A stretch of DNA of 33,918 bases from Parvibaculum sp. (GCA_019635975.1 JAHBYM010000016.1:1-33918); one strand, 5' to 3'. Numbered from the stretch's first letter, positions 19,223 through 28,681 are shown. Notes: a model not told the origin generated them from the sequence alone. Made by a program: numbers and translations.

Positions 19223-20238
19223 TTGGCGCCGTCTCCGAGCAGACCGCGGTCTCGGCTGTTATAGGCCTTGACGACGCGCGTCACGAGAGGATGGCGCACG
19301 ACATCGGCATCGCTGAAGCGCACGGTCGCAACGCCCTCAACACCGTCCAGCACTTCAAGGGCATCCTTCAGACCCGATTTCGCGCCGAGCGGCAAATCGA
19401 CCTGGCTCGGATCGCCGGTGATCGCCATGCGGCTGTTTTCGCCGAGCCGCGTCAGGAACATCTTCATCTGCACCGGTGTGCAATTTTGCGCTTCGTCGAG
19501 AATGACGAAAGCATTGGCAAGCGTGCGGCCGCGCATGAAAGCCAGCGGCGCCACTTCGATTTCACCGGATTCGATGCCCTTCATCGCCTGCTCGCCGGGC
19601 AGCGTGTCGTAAAGCGCATCGTAGAGCGGACGCAAATAGGGATCGATCTTCTCTTTCAGATCGCCCGGCAGAAATCCGAGGCGCTCGCCGGCCTCGACAG
19701 CGGGACGCGAAAGAATGATGTGGTCGACACGCTTCTGCAGCAGCATCGAAACGGCGACTGCGACCGCGAGATAAGTCTTGCCGGTGCCGGCCGGGCCGAT
19801 ACCGAAAACCAGTTCGTGGTTCATCAGCGCGTCGATATAGGCGCCTTGGGTCTGCGAGCGCGGGCCGATGACGCGGCGCTTGGTCTGGATGCGGGGCCCC
19901 CCCGCGCCGCCTTGCGGTTTGTCGAGATCGGCATCGGGCGCGGTCGCCATGCGGATCGCGCCATCGACCTCGCCGGCATTGACCTCCTCGCCCGATTTCA
20001 GGCGCGCATAAAGATCCTTCAACACCCGGTCGGCCTGATTGCGCGCATGGGCGGTTCCGGTGATGACCAGCTTGTTGCCGCGCGACGTCGCCAGCACGCC
20101 GAGGCCCTGCTCGATGCGCGCCAGATGCCGGTCGTTGGCGCCGAATAGTTCGGTCAGCAACCGGTTGTCGTCGAAAGCAATCACGAGGCTGTCGGCGTTA
20201 TCGGCCGTCTTGGTCCTGCCCGTTGCGCTCAACTGCAC
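19219..20238 (-). CDS. ybeZ: PhoH-family ATPase (YbeZ)
   Basis: A 339-residue P-loop NTPase. A small RNA-binding-like domain comes first, then the PhoH domain (about 125-325) with Walker A GPAGTGKT at 148-155 and Walker B VILDEAQN around Asp248-Glu249. YbeZ partners YbeY and may have RNA helicase activity; the family is often labelled a phosphate-starvation protein. The start is GTG 20238, with AAAGGA 4 nt upstream. It lies 43 nt after miaB. Confidence 0.93.
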   Translation of the reverse strand: MQLSATGRTKTADNADSLVIAFDDNRLLTELFGANDRHLARIEQGLGVLATSRGNKLVITGTAHARNQADRVLKDLYARLKSGEEVNAGEVDGAIRMATAPDADLDKPQGGAGGPRIQTKRRVIGPRSQTQGAYIDALMNHELVFGIGPAGTGKTYLAVAVAVSMLLQKRVDHIILSRPAVEAGERLGFLPGDLKEKIDPYLRPLYDALYDTLPGEQAMKGIESGEIEVAPLAFMRGRTLANAFVILDEAQNCTPVQMKMFLTRLGENSRMAITGDPSQVDLPLGAKSGLKDALEVLDGVEGVATVRFSDADVVRHPLVTRVVKAYNSRDRGLLGDGAK

Positions 20239-20281
20239 CCTGTCCTTTCACCTTGTTCGCTTCGCGGCGGCGGCGACGCCG

Positions 20282-21724
20282 CTATGCCGGAACAAATTCG
20301 TTTTCGCGGAGGCGGCCGCGCAGGCTGTTGCGATGGCCGTCCTCGATCTCGACTTCGACAAGCTTGCCGAAGAGATGCGGCGGCGCATCCTCGACGTGTA
20401 CCGACTGCAAATAGGGACTGCGGCCGACAAGCTGCGTCTCGCCACGCCCGCGCCGGTCGAAGAGTACCGGCATTGTGCGGCCGGCGCATGACGCATTGAA
20501 AGCAAGCTGCTGTTCGCCGAGAAGCGCCTGCAGCGCCTGCAGACGTTCGTCCTTCACGGCGCCGGGAAGCTGATCTTCCTCGTTCGCCGCCGGTGTGCCG
20601 GGCCGGGGGCTGTATTTGAAGCTGTAGGCCTGCGCGAAGCCGACGGCGCGGATCAACGCCAGTGTCGCCTCGAAATCGGCCTCTGTCTCGCCTGGGAAGC
20701 CGACGATGAAGTCCGACGACAGCGCGATGTCGGGACGGGCGGCGCGGATACGTTCGATGATGCGTAGATAGGTTTCGGTGTCGTGGCGGCGGTTCATGGC
20801 GGCGAGAATGCGATCCGATCCGGACTGCACAGGCAGATGCAGATAGGGCATCAGCGCCGGCACTTCGGCATGCGCCGCTATCAGCTCGTCGTCCATGTCG
20901 CGCGGATGGCTGGTCGTGTAGCGCAGGCGCGCCAGCCCGTCGATTTCGGCGAGTGCGCGGATCAGACGTCCGAGCGTCGCCGGGCGGCCCTGTGCGTCCT
21001 CGCCATGCCAGGCATTGACGTTTTGGCCGAGCAGCGTGATCTCGCGCACGCCGGCATCGGCAAGCGCGCGCGCTTCGTCGAGGATGCGCGCGAGCGGCCG
21101 CGAGAACTCCGAACCGCGCGTATAGGGCACAACGCAGAAAGTGCAGAACTTGTCGCAACCTTCCTGGATGGTCAGGAAGGCGGTGGCGCCGCGCGCCAGT
21201 GTTTTGCGCCGCTCGGGCACGGGCAGGCTGTCGAACTTGTCGTCGGCCGGAAATTCGGTTTCGACGATCGCCGGTCCGCCATTGGCGAGACGCGCCACAT
21301 ATTCGGGCAGGCGATGATAGGTCTGGGGGCCGACGATCAGATCAACCATCGGCGCGCGGCGGCGCATCTCCTCGCCTTCGGCCTGGGCGACGCAACCGGC
21401 GACTCCGATCAGCAGGCTCTCGCCGCGACCGGCCTTTTCGTTTTTCAGCGCGCGCAAACGGCCGAGCTCCGAATAGACCTTCTCGGCCGCCTTTTCGCGG
21501 ATGTGACAGGTGTTCAGGAGGACGATGTCGGCCTCTTCGGGCGTCGCGGCTTCGGCATAACCTTCGGGCGCCATGACGTCGACCATGCGCGCCGAGTCGT
21601 AGACGTTCATCTGGCAGCCATAGGTCTTGACGAAGATTTTCTTGCGCGGCGCGCGGGACTTCGGCTCGGTCATTGAAGCCGGACCCGGCGCGGCGGAACG
21701 GGATGGCACTGTTTCATTGGACAA
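20282..21724 (-). CDS. miaB: tRNA-2-methylthio-N6-dimethylallyladenosine synthase
   Basis: A radical-SAM methylthiotransferase that modifies A37 of tRNAs reading UNN codons. Counting from the longer start, the N-terminal domain supplies cluster cysteines Cys37 (TYGCQMN), Cys73 (NTCHIREKA) and Cys111 (AGCVAQ). The radical-SAM CxxxCxxC is Cys190, Cys194 and Cys197 (CDKFCTFC). A TRAM domain covers about the last 70 residues. The start is ambiguous: TTG 21724 (480 aa) has GGAG 13 nt upstream; ATG 21673 (463 aa) lacks a clear ribosome-binding site. It follows plsC after a 106-nt gap in which I saw no clear promoter. Confidence 0.95.
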   Translation of the reverse strand: MSNETVPSRSAAPGPASMTEPKSRAPRKKIFVKTYGCQMNVYDSARMVDVMAPEGYAEAATPEEADIVLLNTCHIREKAAEKVYSELGRLRALKNEKAGRGESLLIGVAGCVAQAEGEEMRRRAPMVDLIVGPQTYHRLPEYVARLANGGPAIVETEFPADDKFDSLPVPERRKTLARGATAFLTIQEGCDKFCTFCVVPYTRGSEFSRPLARILDEARALADAGVREITLLGQNVNAWHGEDAQGRPATLGRLIRALAEIDGLARLRYTTSHPRDMDDELIAAHAEVPALMPYLHLPVQSGSDRILAAMNRRHDTETYLRIIERIRAARPDIALSSDFIVGFPGETEADFEATLALIRAVGFAQAYSFKYSPRPGTPAANEEDQLPGAVKDERLQALQALLGEQQLAFNASCAGRTMPVLFDRRGRGETQLVGRSPYLQSVHVEDAPPHLFGKLVEVEIEDGHRNSLRGRLRENEFVPA

Positions 21725-21830
21725 TATGTGCGCTCGTCTCCTTCGGACGCTCTCAAATTCGATGGCAAGTGGCGGTCGGCTGTATCCGGGGCTACCCTAT
21801 CATGTAATGGGCGGCGGCGGGGAGCGACAT

Positions 21831-22694
21831 CTAGGCGCCGGCGCCGGCGAAGCGGCGGACGGTCTCCTCGTCTTCGGCCGGGGCAAGCTCGGCCTCGGGC
21901 CAGCGGCCGGTCAGCGCACGGGTCTGACCCTCGCGGCAGCAATTCTCGCAATAGGCGGCCAGCGCCTTGCGATTGCCGATCTCGCGGATCGTCACCGGCT
22001 TGTGATATTCGACCACCACCTCGATGGGGCCGAGGGAAAAAGCCTCCCAGAGATGGGGAAAAAGCTCCATATCGCCGTACCAGGCGAAAAAGGGCCGGAA
22101 GTAGCGGCCCATCGGCAGACCGTGCAGGCGCACATAGGTGACCGACATCGGCTGGACGACCAGATCGGCCTCGCGGTCTTCCTCGCCGTTAACGATGGTG
22201 AGCTGGGCGACGCTCATCAGCGCGCTCTTGAAGGTCAGCACGCGGTTGCCGTCGGACGAGGTGCCTTCCGGGAACAACACCAGCCGGTCGCCGGCGGCGA
22301 TGCGGGCATGGATCTCGTTGCGCGAATGGGCGGTGCGGGTGCGCCGCTCGCGCTCGACAAAGACGGTTTGCTGCAACTTCGCCAATGTGCCGAAGAAGGG
22401 CCAGCCGGCGACTTCGCTTTTGGCGACGAAGGAACAGGGCTCGAGCGAGGCGATGACCGGGATGTCGAGCCATGAGGTGTGGTTGGCGGCGATCAGGCAG
22501 GCGCTGCCGGCATGCGGTTCGCCGCGCCGCGTCACGCGGATGCCGACAAGGCGGCAAAGAAAGCGGTGATAGCGATTGGGCAATTTGCGCGCATAGGGCA
22601 AGCCAAGCTTCAGTCCCAGCCATTGCGCCGGCATCAGCAGGATGGCCGAGGAAATAAAGCCGGCCAGCAATATGGCGGCCCGTGCGGTTGCCAT
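21831..22694 (-). CDS. plsC: 1-acyl-sn-glycerol-3-phosphate acyltransferase
   Basis: A 287-residue membrane-associated acyltransferase that makes phosphatidic acid. A hydrophobic N-terminal segment (about 8-35) anchors it. The acyltransferase motif NHTSWLD is at 71-77 and FPEGTSSDG at 141-149. The C-terminal region is longer than in minimal PlsC and has a CENCCREG cysteine cluster. ATG 22694 is preferred because GGAG lies 6 nt upstream; an in-frame TTG at 22718 is less likely. It sits between fur and miaB, a common alphaproteobacterial arrangement. Confidence 0.92.
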   Translation of the reverse strand: MATARAAILLAGFISSAILLMPAQWLGLKLGLPYARKLPNRYHRFLCRLVGIRVTRRGEPHAGSACLIAANHTSWLDIPVIASLEPCSFVAKSEVAGWPFFGTLAKLQQTVFVERERRTRTAHSRNEIHARIAAGDRLVLFPEGTSSDGNRVLTFKSALMSVAQLTIVNGEEDREADLVVQPMSVTYVRLHGLPMGRYFRPFFAWYGDMELFPHLWEAFSLGPIEVVVEYHKPVTIREIGNRKALAAYCENCCREGQTRALTGRWPEAELAPAEDEETVRRFAGAGA

Positions 22695-22738
22695 GTGCGT
22701 CTCCACGCCTCCCGTCAATTCTCAACGGCGGTGAGGCT

Positions 22739-23236
22739 TCACGCCTTGTTGCCCTTGCCGTCCGGCTTCTTGCCGCGATTGAGCGGCACGCCGTAAAGCT
22801 CGAGCCGATGATCGACAAGCTCGAATCCGAGCTCGCGCGCGATGATCTGTTGCAGGCGCTCGATCTCGTCGTTGTGAAATTCGATCACGGCGCCGGTCTG
22901 AAGATCGATCAGGTGATCGTGATGATCTTCCGTCACCTGCTCGTAGCGCGAGCGGCCGTCGCGGAAATCGTGCCGCTCCAGAATGCCGGCTTCCTCGAAC
23001 AGGCGCACCGTGCGATAGACGGTGGCAATCGAAATCTTGCTGTCGACATCCGACGCGCGGCGATAGACCTCCTCGACATCGGGATGGTCGTGCGCGACCG
23101 AAAGCACACGCGCAATCACGCGGCGCTGATCGGTCATGCGCATGCCCTTTTCGACGCAGAGATTTTCGATCCGGTCGGGATCGCTCGGCATGTCTTCCGG
23201 GCGGAGTGCGGCGGTCATGGTGGTCTTGTCGGTCAT
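22739..23236 (-). CDS. fur: Fur-family metalloregulator (Fur/Mur)
   Basis: A 165-residue winged-helix metal-responsive repressor. The DNA-binding part is about 22-95 (MTDQRRVIARVLSVAHDHPDVEEVYRR, here in pieces, and SIATVYRTVRLFEEAGI). The C-terminal dimerisation domain has the metal site HHDH at 105-108 and DLQTGAVIEFHNDEIE. It lacks the structural CxxC pairs of many Fur proteins, as in alphaproteobacterial Fur/Mur, which often respond to manganese; iron or manganese specificity cannot be told. ATG 23236 lies 7 nt after a good -10, which suggests a leaderless transcript. ATGs at 23248 and 23218 are alternatives. Confidence 0.92.
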   Translation of the reverse strand: MTDKTTMTAALRPEDMPSDPDRIENLCVEKGMRMTDQRRVIARVLSVAHDHPDVEEVYRRASDVDSKISIATVYRTVRLFEEAGILERHDFRDGRSRYEQVTEDHHDHLIDLQTGAVIEFHNDEIERLQQIIARELGFELVDHRLELYGVPLNRGKKPDGKGNKA

Positions 23237-23243
23237 CGCCAGC

Positions 23244-23273
23244 ATCATAGGCCAACAGACGCCTCGTTGTCAT
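23244..23273 (-). promoter_or_regulatory. fur promoter, possibly leaderless
   Basis: On the minus strand ATGACA (23268-23273), 18 bp, TATGAT (23244-23249), both 5 of 6 consensus positions. Transcription would begin within about 1 nt of the fur ATG at 23236. No ribosome-binding site precedes that ATG. Confidence 0.5.
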
Positions 23274-23333
23274 TAGCGCGTGGCCGGCACCGGGGCGCGG
23301 CCCTGCCCATATGACCCCTCAAAGATCAAGGAT

Positions 23334-23810
23334 TTACGACAGGGAAGTGGCGCCGAGGTCGAGCTTCAGGACGCGCGCGGCGATGCGGGTCTGGCCCCGC
23401 GCGTAATAGCCGGGCCGTGCGCCGACTTCGCGAAAGCCGAGACGGCGATAGAGCGCGAGCGCCGGTTCGTTGTCTTCCGCGACTTCGAGAAAAAGCGTCG
23501 CAGCGCCGCCGGCAAGGGCCGTTGCGGCGGCAGCCTCAACCAGGCGGCGGCCGAGACCCTGTCCACGACGTGGCGGGACGACGGCGAGGGTGAGGATCTC
23601 AGCCTCGCCGCCGGCGATCCGGACAAGGACGAAGCCGGAAAGCGGCGCGCCCTCGTCCGCATCCGCTATGGCGAGCGCAAAAGTCCCGGGCATGGCGAGA
23701 AGACGCGCCAGCGCCGGCTCGTCCCAGGGCGTGTCGAAGCAAAGCGCGTGAAGCGCGGCGGCGTCTGCGAGCCTTTCGGCGGCGAGCGGCCGGATGGCGG
23801 CCGTGCTCAC
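23334..23810 (-). CDS. rimI: GNAT N-acetyltransferase, RimI-like
   Basis: A 158-residue acetyltransferase; RimI acetylates the N-terminal alanine of ribosomal protein S18. The acetyl-CoA pyrophosphate loop is RRGQGLGRRL (81-90), preceded by the AEILTLAVVPP strand. LEVAEDNEPALALYRRLGF is the C-terminal GNAT block. The GTG start at 23810 overlaps the tsaB stop by 4 nt. Pairing with tsaB is widely conserved, which supports RimI over a generic GNAT, but substrate specificity is inferred. Confidence 0.88.
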   Translation of the reverse strand: MSTAAIRPLAAERLADAAALHALCFDTPWDEPALARLLAMPGTFALAIADADEGAPLSGFVLVRIAGGEAEILTLAVVPPRRGQGLGRRLVEAAAATALAGGAATLFLEVAEDNEPALALYRRLGFREVGARPGYYARGQTRIAARVLKLDLGATSLS

Positions 23811-24496
23811 GCGGCCTCGCCGGGATCGCGGCCGCCGGGAAGCTTCGCGTCGGGCGCGCGAATATAGAGCGGCGACGGCGCGACGCGAAACGCATCGGCG
23901 TCTTCGGTGTCGAGACGCTTCAAGGCAAGCCGCGCCACCGTTTCGGCACGGGGCTGGGCAGGCGCATCGGCGAGGCGGCGCTCGAAACCGTGCAGCGCCT
24001 CTTCCAGAAGCGCCGCGCCGGTGCCGACCAGCAGCAGCTTCAGGCGCGGGAGGTGCCTGCCCGCATCCGCGACCGCGACCAGTGCCGGTTCCGTGAGCGG
24101 CGCGCCTTCGGCGTCGAAGGCTTGCAGATAGACCTCGCCGCGCTTTGCGTCGAAGGCGGCGACGACCGCTTCGCCCTCGCCCGCGACAACATCGGCTGCG
24201 ATCGCTTCGAGCGTCGTGATGCCGACAAGCGGCAGCTTGAGCGCCAGCGCGAGGCCGCGCGCGGCGGCGAGACCGACGCGAAGGCCGGTGAAGGTGCCGG
24301 GGCCGATGGTGACGGCAAGTGCATCGAGATCGGAAAAGCCGAGTGCGGCTTCGGCAAGTACGGTTTCGATCGCGGGCAGCAATTCCTCGGCATGGCCGCG
24401 CGTGCGCAATTCGAAGGCAGCGGCAAGCGGTCCCTCGCCGTCGTGAATGGCGGCGGAGAGCGCGCCTTGCGCGGTGTCGAAGGCGAGGACGATCAA
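23807..24496 (-). CDS. tsaB: tRNA threonylcarbamoyladenosine biosynthesis protein TsaB
   Basis: A 229-residue ASKHA-fold scaffold that partners TsaD and TsaE to make t6A37 in tRNAs reading ANN codons. The N-terminal block is VLAFDTAQGALSAAI, then HAEELLPAIETVL and the hallmark TIGPGTFTGLRVGLAAARGLALAL. The start TTG 24496 is chosen because GGAG lies 5 nt upstream and the product begins at the conserved first strand; a longer reading would add 28 unconserved residues overlapping rutE. The gap after the RutE-like gene is 13 nt. Confidence 0.93.
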   Translation of the reverse strand: MIVLAFDTAQGALSAAIHDGEGPLAAAFELRTRGHAEELLPAIETVLAEAALGFSDLDALAVTIGPGTFTGLRVGLAAARGLALALKLPLVGITTLEAIAADVVAGEGEAVVAAFDAKRGEVYLQAFDAEGAPLTEPALVAVADAGRHLPRLKLLLVGTGAALLEEALHGFERRLADAPAQPRAETVARLALKRLDTEDADAFRVAPSPLYIRAPDAKLPGGRDPGEAA

Positions 24497-24509
24497 GGCC
24501 GCTCCGTTG

Positions 24510-25100
24510 TCAGACGATCTTGCAGGCGTCGTCGAAAGGAAGACGCGGGCTGCGCGGGAAGAGTGCCGAGGGATCGCCATGTCCGATATTGCAGAGGAAG
24601 TTCGACTTCACGTTCGTTCCGGCAAAGAAGAGCTCGTCGACCTTCTTCATGTCGAAGCCCGACATCGGCCCGCAATCGAGACCGAGCGCACGGGCGGCAA
24701 TCATGAAATAGGCGCCTTGCAGCGAGCCGTTGCGGAAGGCGTTCGTTTCCGCCCATTCGTCCGACCAGTTGAACCAGGTCTTGGCGTCCGGCGCATGCGG
24801 GAAGAGTTCGGGAAGACGATCGTAGAACTTCACGTCGTAGCCGATGATCGCGGTGACGGGCGCGGACATGGTTTTCGCGCGATTGCCCTCCATGAGCGCG
24901 GGTTCAAGCTTTGCCTTCGCTTCCGGCGACTTCACGAAGACGATGCGTGCGGGCGACATGTTGGCGCTGGTCGGGCCCCACTTCATCAGATCGTAAAGCG
25001 CTTTCAGCTTCGCTTCGGAAACCGGCTCGTCCTTCCACGCATTATGCGTGCGCGCGTTTCGGAAAATCGTATCTAGCGCCTCGCCGTCAAGCGTCGTCAT
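24510..25100 (-). CDS. Nitroreductase-family protein, RutE/malonic semialdehyde reductase-like
   Basis: A 196-residue FMN-dependent oxidoreductase, the same length as E. coli RutE. The family-specific start is [18 protein letters not shown], then [18 protein letters not shown] (flavin and substrate region) and a C-terminal [16 protein letters not shown] block. RutE reduces malonic semialdehyde to 3-hydroxypropionate in uracil breakdown, but no other rut gene is in this window. The actual substrate may differ. ATG 25100 is preceded by GGAG at 8 nt. It lies between nfu and tsaB, 113 nt from nfu. Confidence 0.85.
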   Translation of the reverse strand: MTTLDGEALDTIFRNARTHNAWKDEPVSEAKLKALYDLMKWGPTSANMSPARIVFVKSPEAKAKLEPALMEGNRAKTMSAPVTAIIGYDVKFYDRLPELFPHAPDAKTWFNWSDEWAETNAFRNGSLQGAYFMIAARALGLDCGPMSGFDMKKVDELFFAGTNVKSNFLCNIGHGDPSALFPRSPRLPFDDACKIV

Positions 25101-25186
25101 GGCCCTGTCTCCTTCATCACAAAGCACCGAATGAACATGGGCGACACGATAGCGCGTTCACGCGCCCGCGCCAGCCCCGCGCGCGT

Positions 25187-25209
25187 CCGTCTGACCGCGC
25201 GTCAGACGG
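25187..25209 (-). other. Perfect GC-rich hairpin between nfu and the RutE-like gene
   Basis: CCGTCTGAC (25187-25195) and GTCAGACGG (25201-25209) form a perfect 9-bp stem with a CGCGC loop, 4 nt after the nfu stop. No T-run follows on either strand, so it is not a classic intrinsic terminator. It may protect the 3' end or help Rho-dependent termination. Confidence 0.5.
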
Positions 25210-25213
25210 GTGC

Positions 25214-25768
25214 TCAGACCTGCCGGACCTCGACAATTTCGGGGATGTAGTGTTTCAGCATGTTCTCGACGCCGCGTTTCAGCGTGACGGTGGAGGAGGG
25301 ACAACCGGCGCAGGCGCCCTGCATGTTGAGAAAGACGATGCCGTCTTCGTAACCCTGAAAGGTGATGTCGCCGCCATCCTGCGCGACGGCGGGGCGGACG
25401 CGGGTGTCGAGAAGTTCCTTGATCTCGCGGACGATCTCGCCGTTCTCGCCGTCTCCTTCGGCGGGTGCGCTTTCATCGGCCGAGGCAAAGAGGATCGGCG
25501 CGCCGCCGGTGAAATGTTCCATGATCGCGCCGAGCAATGCCGGCTTCAGGTGCTGCCACTCGCCGCCCGATTTTGTGACGGTGATGAAATCGGAACCGAA
25601 GAAAACGCCAGCAACATTCTCGACCGCGAAAAGACGCATCGCGAGCGGCGAACGCTCGGCGGCTTCGCGGGTCGGAAAATCGGCGGCGCGCCCTTCGCCC
25701 AGAACCTCGCGGCCGGGCAGAAACTTCAGGGTCGCCGGATTGGGCGTCGCCTCGGTTTGTATGAACAT
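25214..25768 (-). CDS. Nfu-type iron-sulfur cluster scaffold protein
   Basis: A 184-residue Fe-S carrier. The N-terminal Nfu_N domain (about 1-88; FIQTEATPNPATLKFLPG, then MRLFAVENVAGVFFGSDFIT) is joined by an acidic linker to the NifU-like C-terminal domain (about 110-180). That domain holds the cluster-ligating CxxC at Cys153 and Cys156 (GACAGCPSS). It is thought to pass 4Fe-4S clusters to targets; MiaB in this window is a possible client. The start is ATG 25768, with AAAAGGG 7 nt upstream. Confidence 0.93.
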   Translation of the reverse strand: MFIQTEATPNPATLKFLPGREVLGEGRAADFPTREAAERSPLAMRLFAVENVAGVFFGSDFITVTKSGGEWQHLKPALLGAIMEHFTGGAPILFASADESAPAEGDGENGEIVREIKELLDTRVRPAVAQDGGDITFQGYEDGIVFLNMQGACAGCPSSTVTLKRGVENMLKHYIPEIVEVRQV

Positions 25769-25846
25769 CTCAAAACCCTTTTGACGTCGTGGGTAAACGG
25801 CGCAGCTCGGCGCTTTCGCTATAGATGGACCGTGACGTGCGCGGAA

Positions 25847-26353
25847 TCAAGCCAGCGCGCGGATCGCCTCTTCGGTGAGATTGCCGGGCACGACCGTCAC
25901 GGGGATCGGGAACGCCTTGTCCGAGGCGCCGGCGACCATTGTGACGAGCGGGCCCGGACCTTCCTTGCCGGTGCCGGCGGCGAGCACGAGGATCGCGATG
26001 TCGCGGTCTTCCTCGATCAGTTGCTTCACTTCCTCCGGGCGGCGGCCTTCGCGGATCACGAGTTCCGGTACGATGCCGGCATATTCGTTGACATGGGCGG
26101 CGAGGCGGTGAAGCAGTTCTTCGGCTTCGGCGCGCGCTTCCTCGCGCATGATGTTCTGTACACCGAGCCATTGTTGCGAAGCCTCGCCCGGCTCGAGCAC
26201 GGCAAGCAGCGTGACGACGCCGTTGGTATGCGTGGCGCGGAGGCTGGCGAAGTGGATGGCGACTTCCGATTCCGGCGTGCCGTCGACGACGACAAGAAAC
26301 TTGCGCCGCTTCGTGGTCGCCTTGCCGGTCCGGTCTGTCTTGCTCTGGCTCAT
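25847..26353 (-). CDS. Universal stress protein (UspA-like)
   Basis: A 168-residue single-domain protein with a Usp fold: strand KFLVVVDGTPESEVAIHFA, a long middle helix pair (REEARAEAEELLHRLAAHVN) and a C-terminal nucleotide-site region, LVLAAGTGKEGPGPLVTMV, ending PIPVTVVPG. The glycine-rich segment departs from the usual G-x2-G-x9-G(S/T) ATP motif, so ATP binding is uncertain. ATG 26353 is used; no strong ribosome-binding site precedes it. A usp-nfu pair near trpS and murJ is common in Hyphomicrobiales genomes, as far as I recall. Confidence 0.85.
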   Translation of the reverse strand: MSQSKTDRTGKATTKRRKFLVVVDGTPESEVAIHFASLRATHTNGVVTLLAVLEPGEASQQWLGVQNIMREEARAEAEELLHRLAAHVNEYAGIVPELVIREGRRPEEVKQLIEEDRDIAILVLAAGTGKEGPGPLVTMVAGASDKAFPIPVTVVPGNLTEEAIRALA

Positions 26354-26406
26354 GGGCGCGATGCTGCCACCGGCGGCGGCGCGGAGCAAGCGGCGGAATC
26401 GTCGCG

Positions 26407-27474
26407 CTATTTCAGAAGGATATTGCTGATTTCGCGCAACTGGGTGCGGGCGCGCAGAAGATAAAAGCCCTGGGCCGCCAGATGATTGGGCTGGAACTGG
26501 GCGTCGGGCGAGCCGTTCATCACGACCAGCGGATCGAGAAGGGCGCCCTTGCGGAGCGTCGCGATCATCTCGTCCCAGGATTTTTGCAGGTTGCGCTCCT
26601 TGATGACTTGCGCGAAATCGCGGCCGAGCGCGTCGAGGATCATGTGGTAGCCGTAGAGCTTGCCCTTGGTCAGATAAAAGATGTCGTCGGCGGTACTGTC
26701 GAACAGGCTGCCGGATTCCTCGGCGATGTGACGGTCGATCATGGCAGACGACGAACCGAGATCGGCGGCGAAACGGTCGATGGTCGCCAGAAGATTGTCG
26801 GCGCGCTTGTCGAAATTCGCTTCGCCGCGCGCCAGACGGTTGTTGTAGCTCAGCAGCCGCGCCCGCGCTTCGCGATATTGCGATTCCGAACTTGCCTGCG
26901 GCATCAGCGAGACCGTCGGCGTCCAAATCCAGATGTTTCCGGGATATTGCAGCCGGCCTGCCGCGCGCTGCAGGTCGCTGTCGGCTTCCGACGAACCGCG
27001 TGTGCGGCCGAGCTGGTCGGTCAGCTCGAAGCCGAAGCGCGCCAGCGCCGACATGATGCCCTGCTGATAGTTCGGCATGTTGTCGAGCAGCGCGCCGGGC
27101 ATGAAGAAGGGATCGTTGGCGACCCAGCTATTCCGGTTGACCTCGCGGTCGATCAGCGCGGCGGCGACAGCGACCGCCTCGCTGCCGCCGGGCACGAAGT
27201 CCGTTGCATCGGGCACGAAATCCGGGTCGTCGTCGACGGTGTGTACCCAGATCATGCCGATCGGATAATAAAGCAGGATGACGACGGCGAACGCGATGGC
27301 GGCGCGGCGCAGAATGCCGCCCATGCCGGGCCGGTTGAGCGCGGCGGAGATGCCGGCAAAGGAGAGGCGGCGGGCGGCGGGCGCGGAGGCGGTTGCGCTG
27401 CCGTCGCCGCGACGATACATCCAGCGGTGACGCAGCCTGTCCCACATATCGGCGAGGCGGTCACGGAGGGACAT
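26407..27474 (-). CDS. DUF2333-family membrane protein
   Basis: A 355-residue protein of unknown function. It has a cytoplasmic N-terminus rich in Arg, a single transmembrane segment at about 57-77 (RRAAIAFAVVILLYYPIGMI), then a long, mainly helical periplasmic part with motifs such as NRNSWVANDPFFMPGALLDNMPN (in pieces), GNIWIWTPT and YLTKGKLYGYHMIL. I recognise this as DUF2333 from its length and these blocks. ATG 27474 has AAGGAG 9 nt upstream. The gap to the upstream trpS is 82 nt. Confidence 0.8.
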   Translation of the reverse strand: MSLRDRLADMWDRLRHRWMYRRGDGSATASAPAARRLSFAGISAALNRPGMGGILRRAAIAFAVVILLYYPIGMIWVHTVDDDPDFVPDATDFVPGGSEAVAVAAALIDREVNRNSWVANDPFFMPGALLDNMPNYQQGIMSALARFGFELTDQLGRTRGSSEADSDLQRAAGRLQYPGNIWIWTPTVSLMPQASSESQYREARARLLSYNNRLARGEANFDKRADNLLATIDRFAADLGSSSAMIDRHIAEESGSLFDSTADDIFYLTKGKLYGYHMILDALGRDFAQVIKERNLQKSWDEMIATLRKGALLDPLVVMNGSPDAQFQPNHLAAQGFYLLRARTQLREISNILLK

Positions 27475-27556
27475 CGATCGGGGCTCCTTCTGGCGGCGAC
27501 AATGCGCGTTCAGTCTAGATGGTGCCGATACCCGGCGCGATCAAGTTCATCCGGCC

Positions 27557-28564
27557 TCAGATGAAACCGACGAATTCCTTGACGCGGGCGACGACCGGAT
27601 CGGCGATGGCGCGGGCGCGTTCCGCGCCCTCGGCCAGCACCTTGTCGATATAGACCGGATCGGCCATCAGGCGCTTCATTTCATCCGTGATGGGCGAAAG
27701 CTTTTCGACGGCAAGGTCCGCCAGCGCCGGTTTGAAGACCGAGAACTGGGCGGCCGGAAAGCGCGCCAGCACCTCGGCTTTCGTGATGCCGGCAAGCGCG
27801 GCATAGATGCCGACCAGATTGTCGGCGCCGGCGCGATCCTTCAATCCCTCGACGGTTTCCGGCAAGGGCTCGGGATCGGTCTGGGCCTTGCGGATTTTCT
27901 TTGCGATGTCGTCGGCGCTGTCGCGCATGGTGATGCGCGAAAGATCGGAAGGATCGGACTTCGACATTTTCTTCGTGCCGTCGCGCAAACTCATCACGCG
28001 CGTCGCCGGGCCCATGATCAACGGCTCGGGCAACGGAAAGAAGTTCTGCGCGCCGAAATCATTGTTGAATTTCTGCGCCGTGTCGCGAGCAAGCTCCAGA
28101 TGCTGCTTCTGGTCGTCGCCGACCGGCACATGCGTCGCGCGGTAGGCGAGAATGTCAGCGGCCATCAGCACCGGATAGGCATAGAGGCCGACCGATGCTT
28201 TTTCGCGATCCTTGCCGGCCTTGTCCTTGAACTGCGTCATGCGGTTGAGCCAGCCGATGCGGGCGACGCAGTTCAGAATCCAGGCAAGCTCGGCATGCGC
28301 CGCGACTTTCGACTGGTTGAAAATAACGTTCGTGGACGGATCGAGCCCCGCCGCGATATAGGCGGCGACAACCTCGCGCGTGTTCGACGCCAGTTCCTTC
28401 GGCTCCTGCCAGACCGTGATCGCGTGCATGTCGACCACGCAATAGATGCATTCATGCGTCTTCTGCAGCGGCACGAAATTGCGGATCGCGCCGAGATAAT
28501 TGCCGAGATGCAGATTGCCGGTCGGCTGTACGCCTGAAAATACGCGGTTGTGGGGCTGTTCCAT
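27557..28564 (-). CDS. trpS: Tryptophanyl-tRNA synthetase
   Basis: A 335-residue class I aminoacyl-tRNA synthetase that charges tRNA-Trp. The HIGH-type motif is GNLHLGNY (16-23) in [16 protein letters not shown]. The KMSKS motif is exact at 199-203 ([11 protein letters not shown]). [13 protein letters not shown] at about 149-161 is the conserved ATP and Trp region. ATG 28564 gives the family N-terminus. In related genomes trpS follows murJ directly; here the autotransporter lies between them. Confidence 0.96.
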   Translation of the reverse strand: MEQPHNRVFSGVQPTGNLHLGNYLGAIRNFVPLQKTHECIYCVVDMHAITVWQEPKELASNTREVVAAYIAAGLDPSTNVIFNQSKVAAHAELAWILNCVARIGWLNRMTQFKDKAGKDREKASVGLYAYPVLMAADILAYRATHVPVGDDQKQHLELARDTAQKFNNDFGAQNFFPLPEPLIMGPATRVMSLRDGTKKMSKSDPSDLSRITMRDSADDIAKKIRKAQTDPEPLPETVEGLKDRAGADNLVGIYAALAGITKAEVLARFPAAQFSVFKPALADLAVEKLSPITDEMKRLMADPVYIDKVLAEGAERARAIADPVVARVKEFVGFI

Positions 28565-28681
28565 CGCTCGAATCCGTGGCCTCGCGCCGCCCCTGAAGCG
28601 GGCGTGCGGAGGGTTTATGCGGCGGGAGCGAAATGAAGGCAATCCCCCGCCAGATAAGAACGGTTCGCAGAAAAAGGGCCC

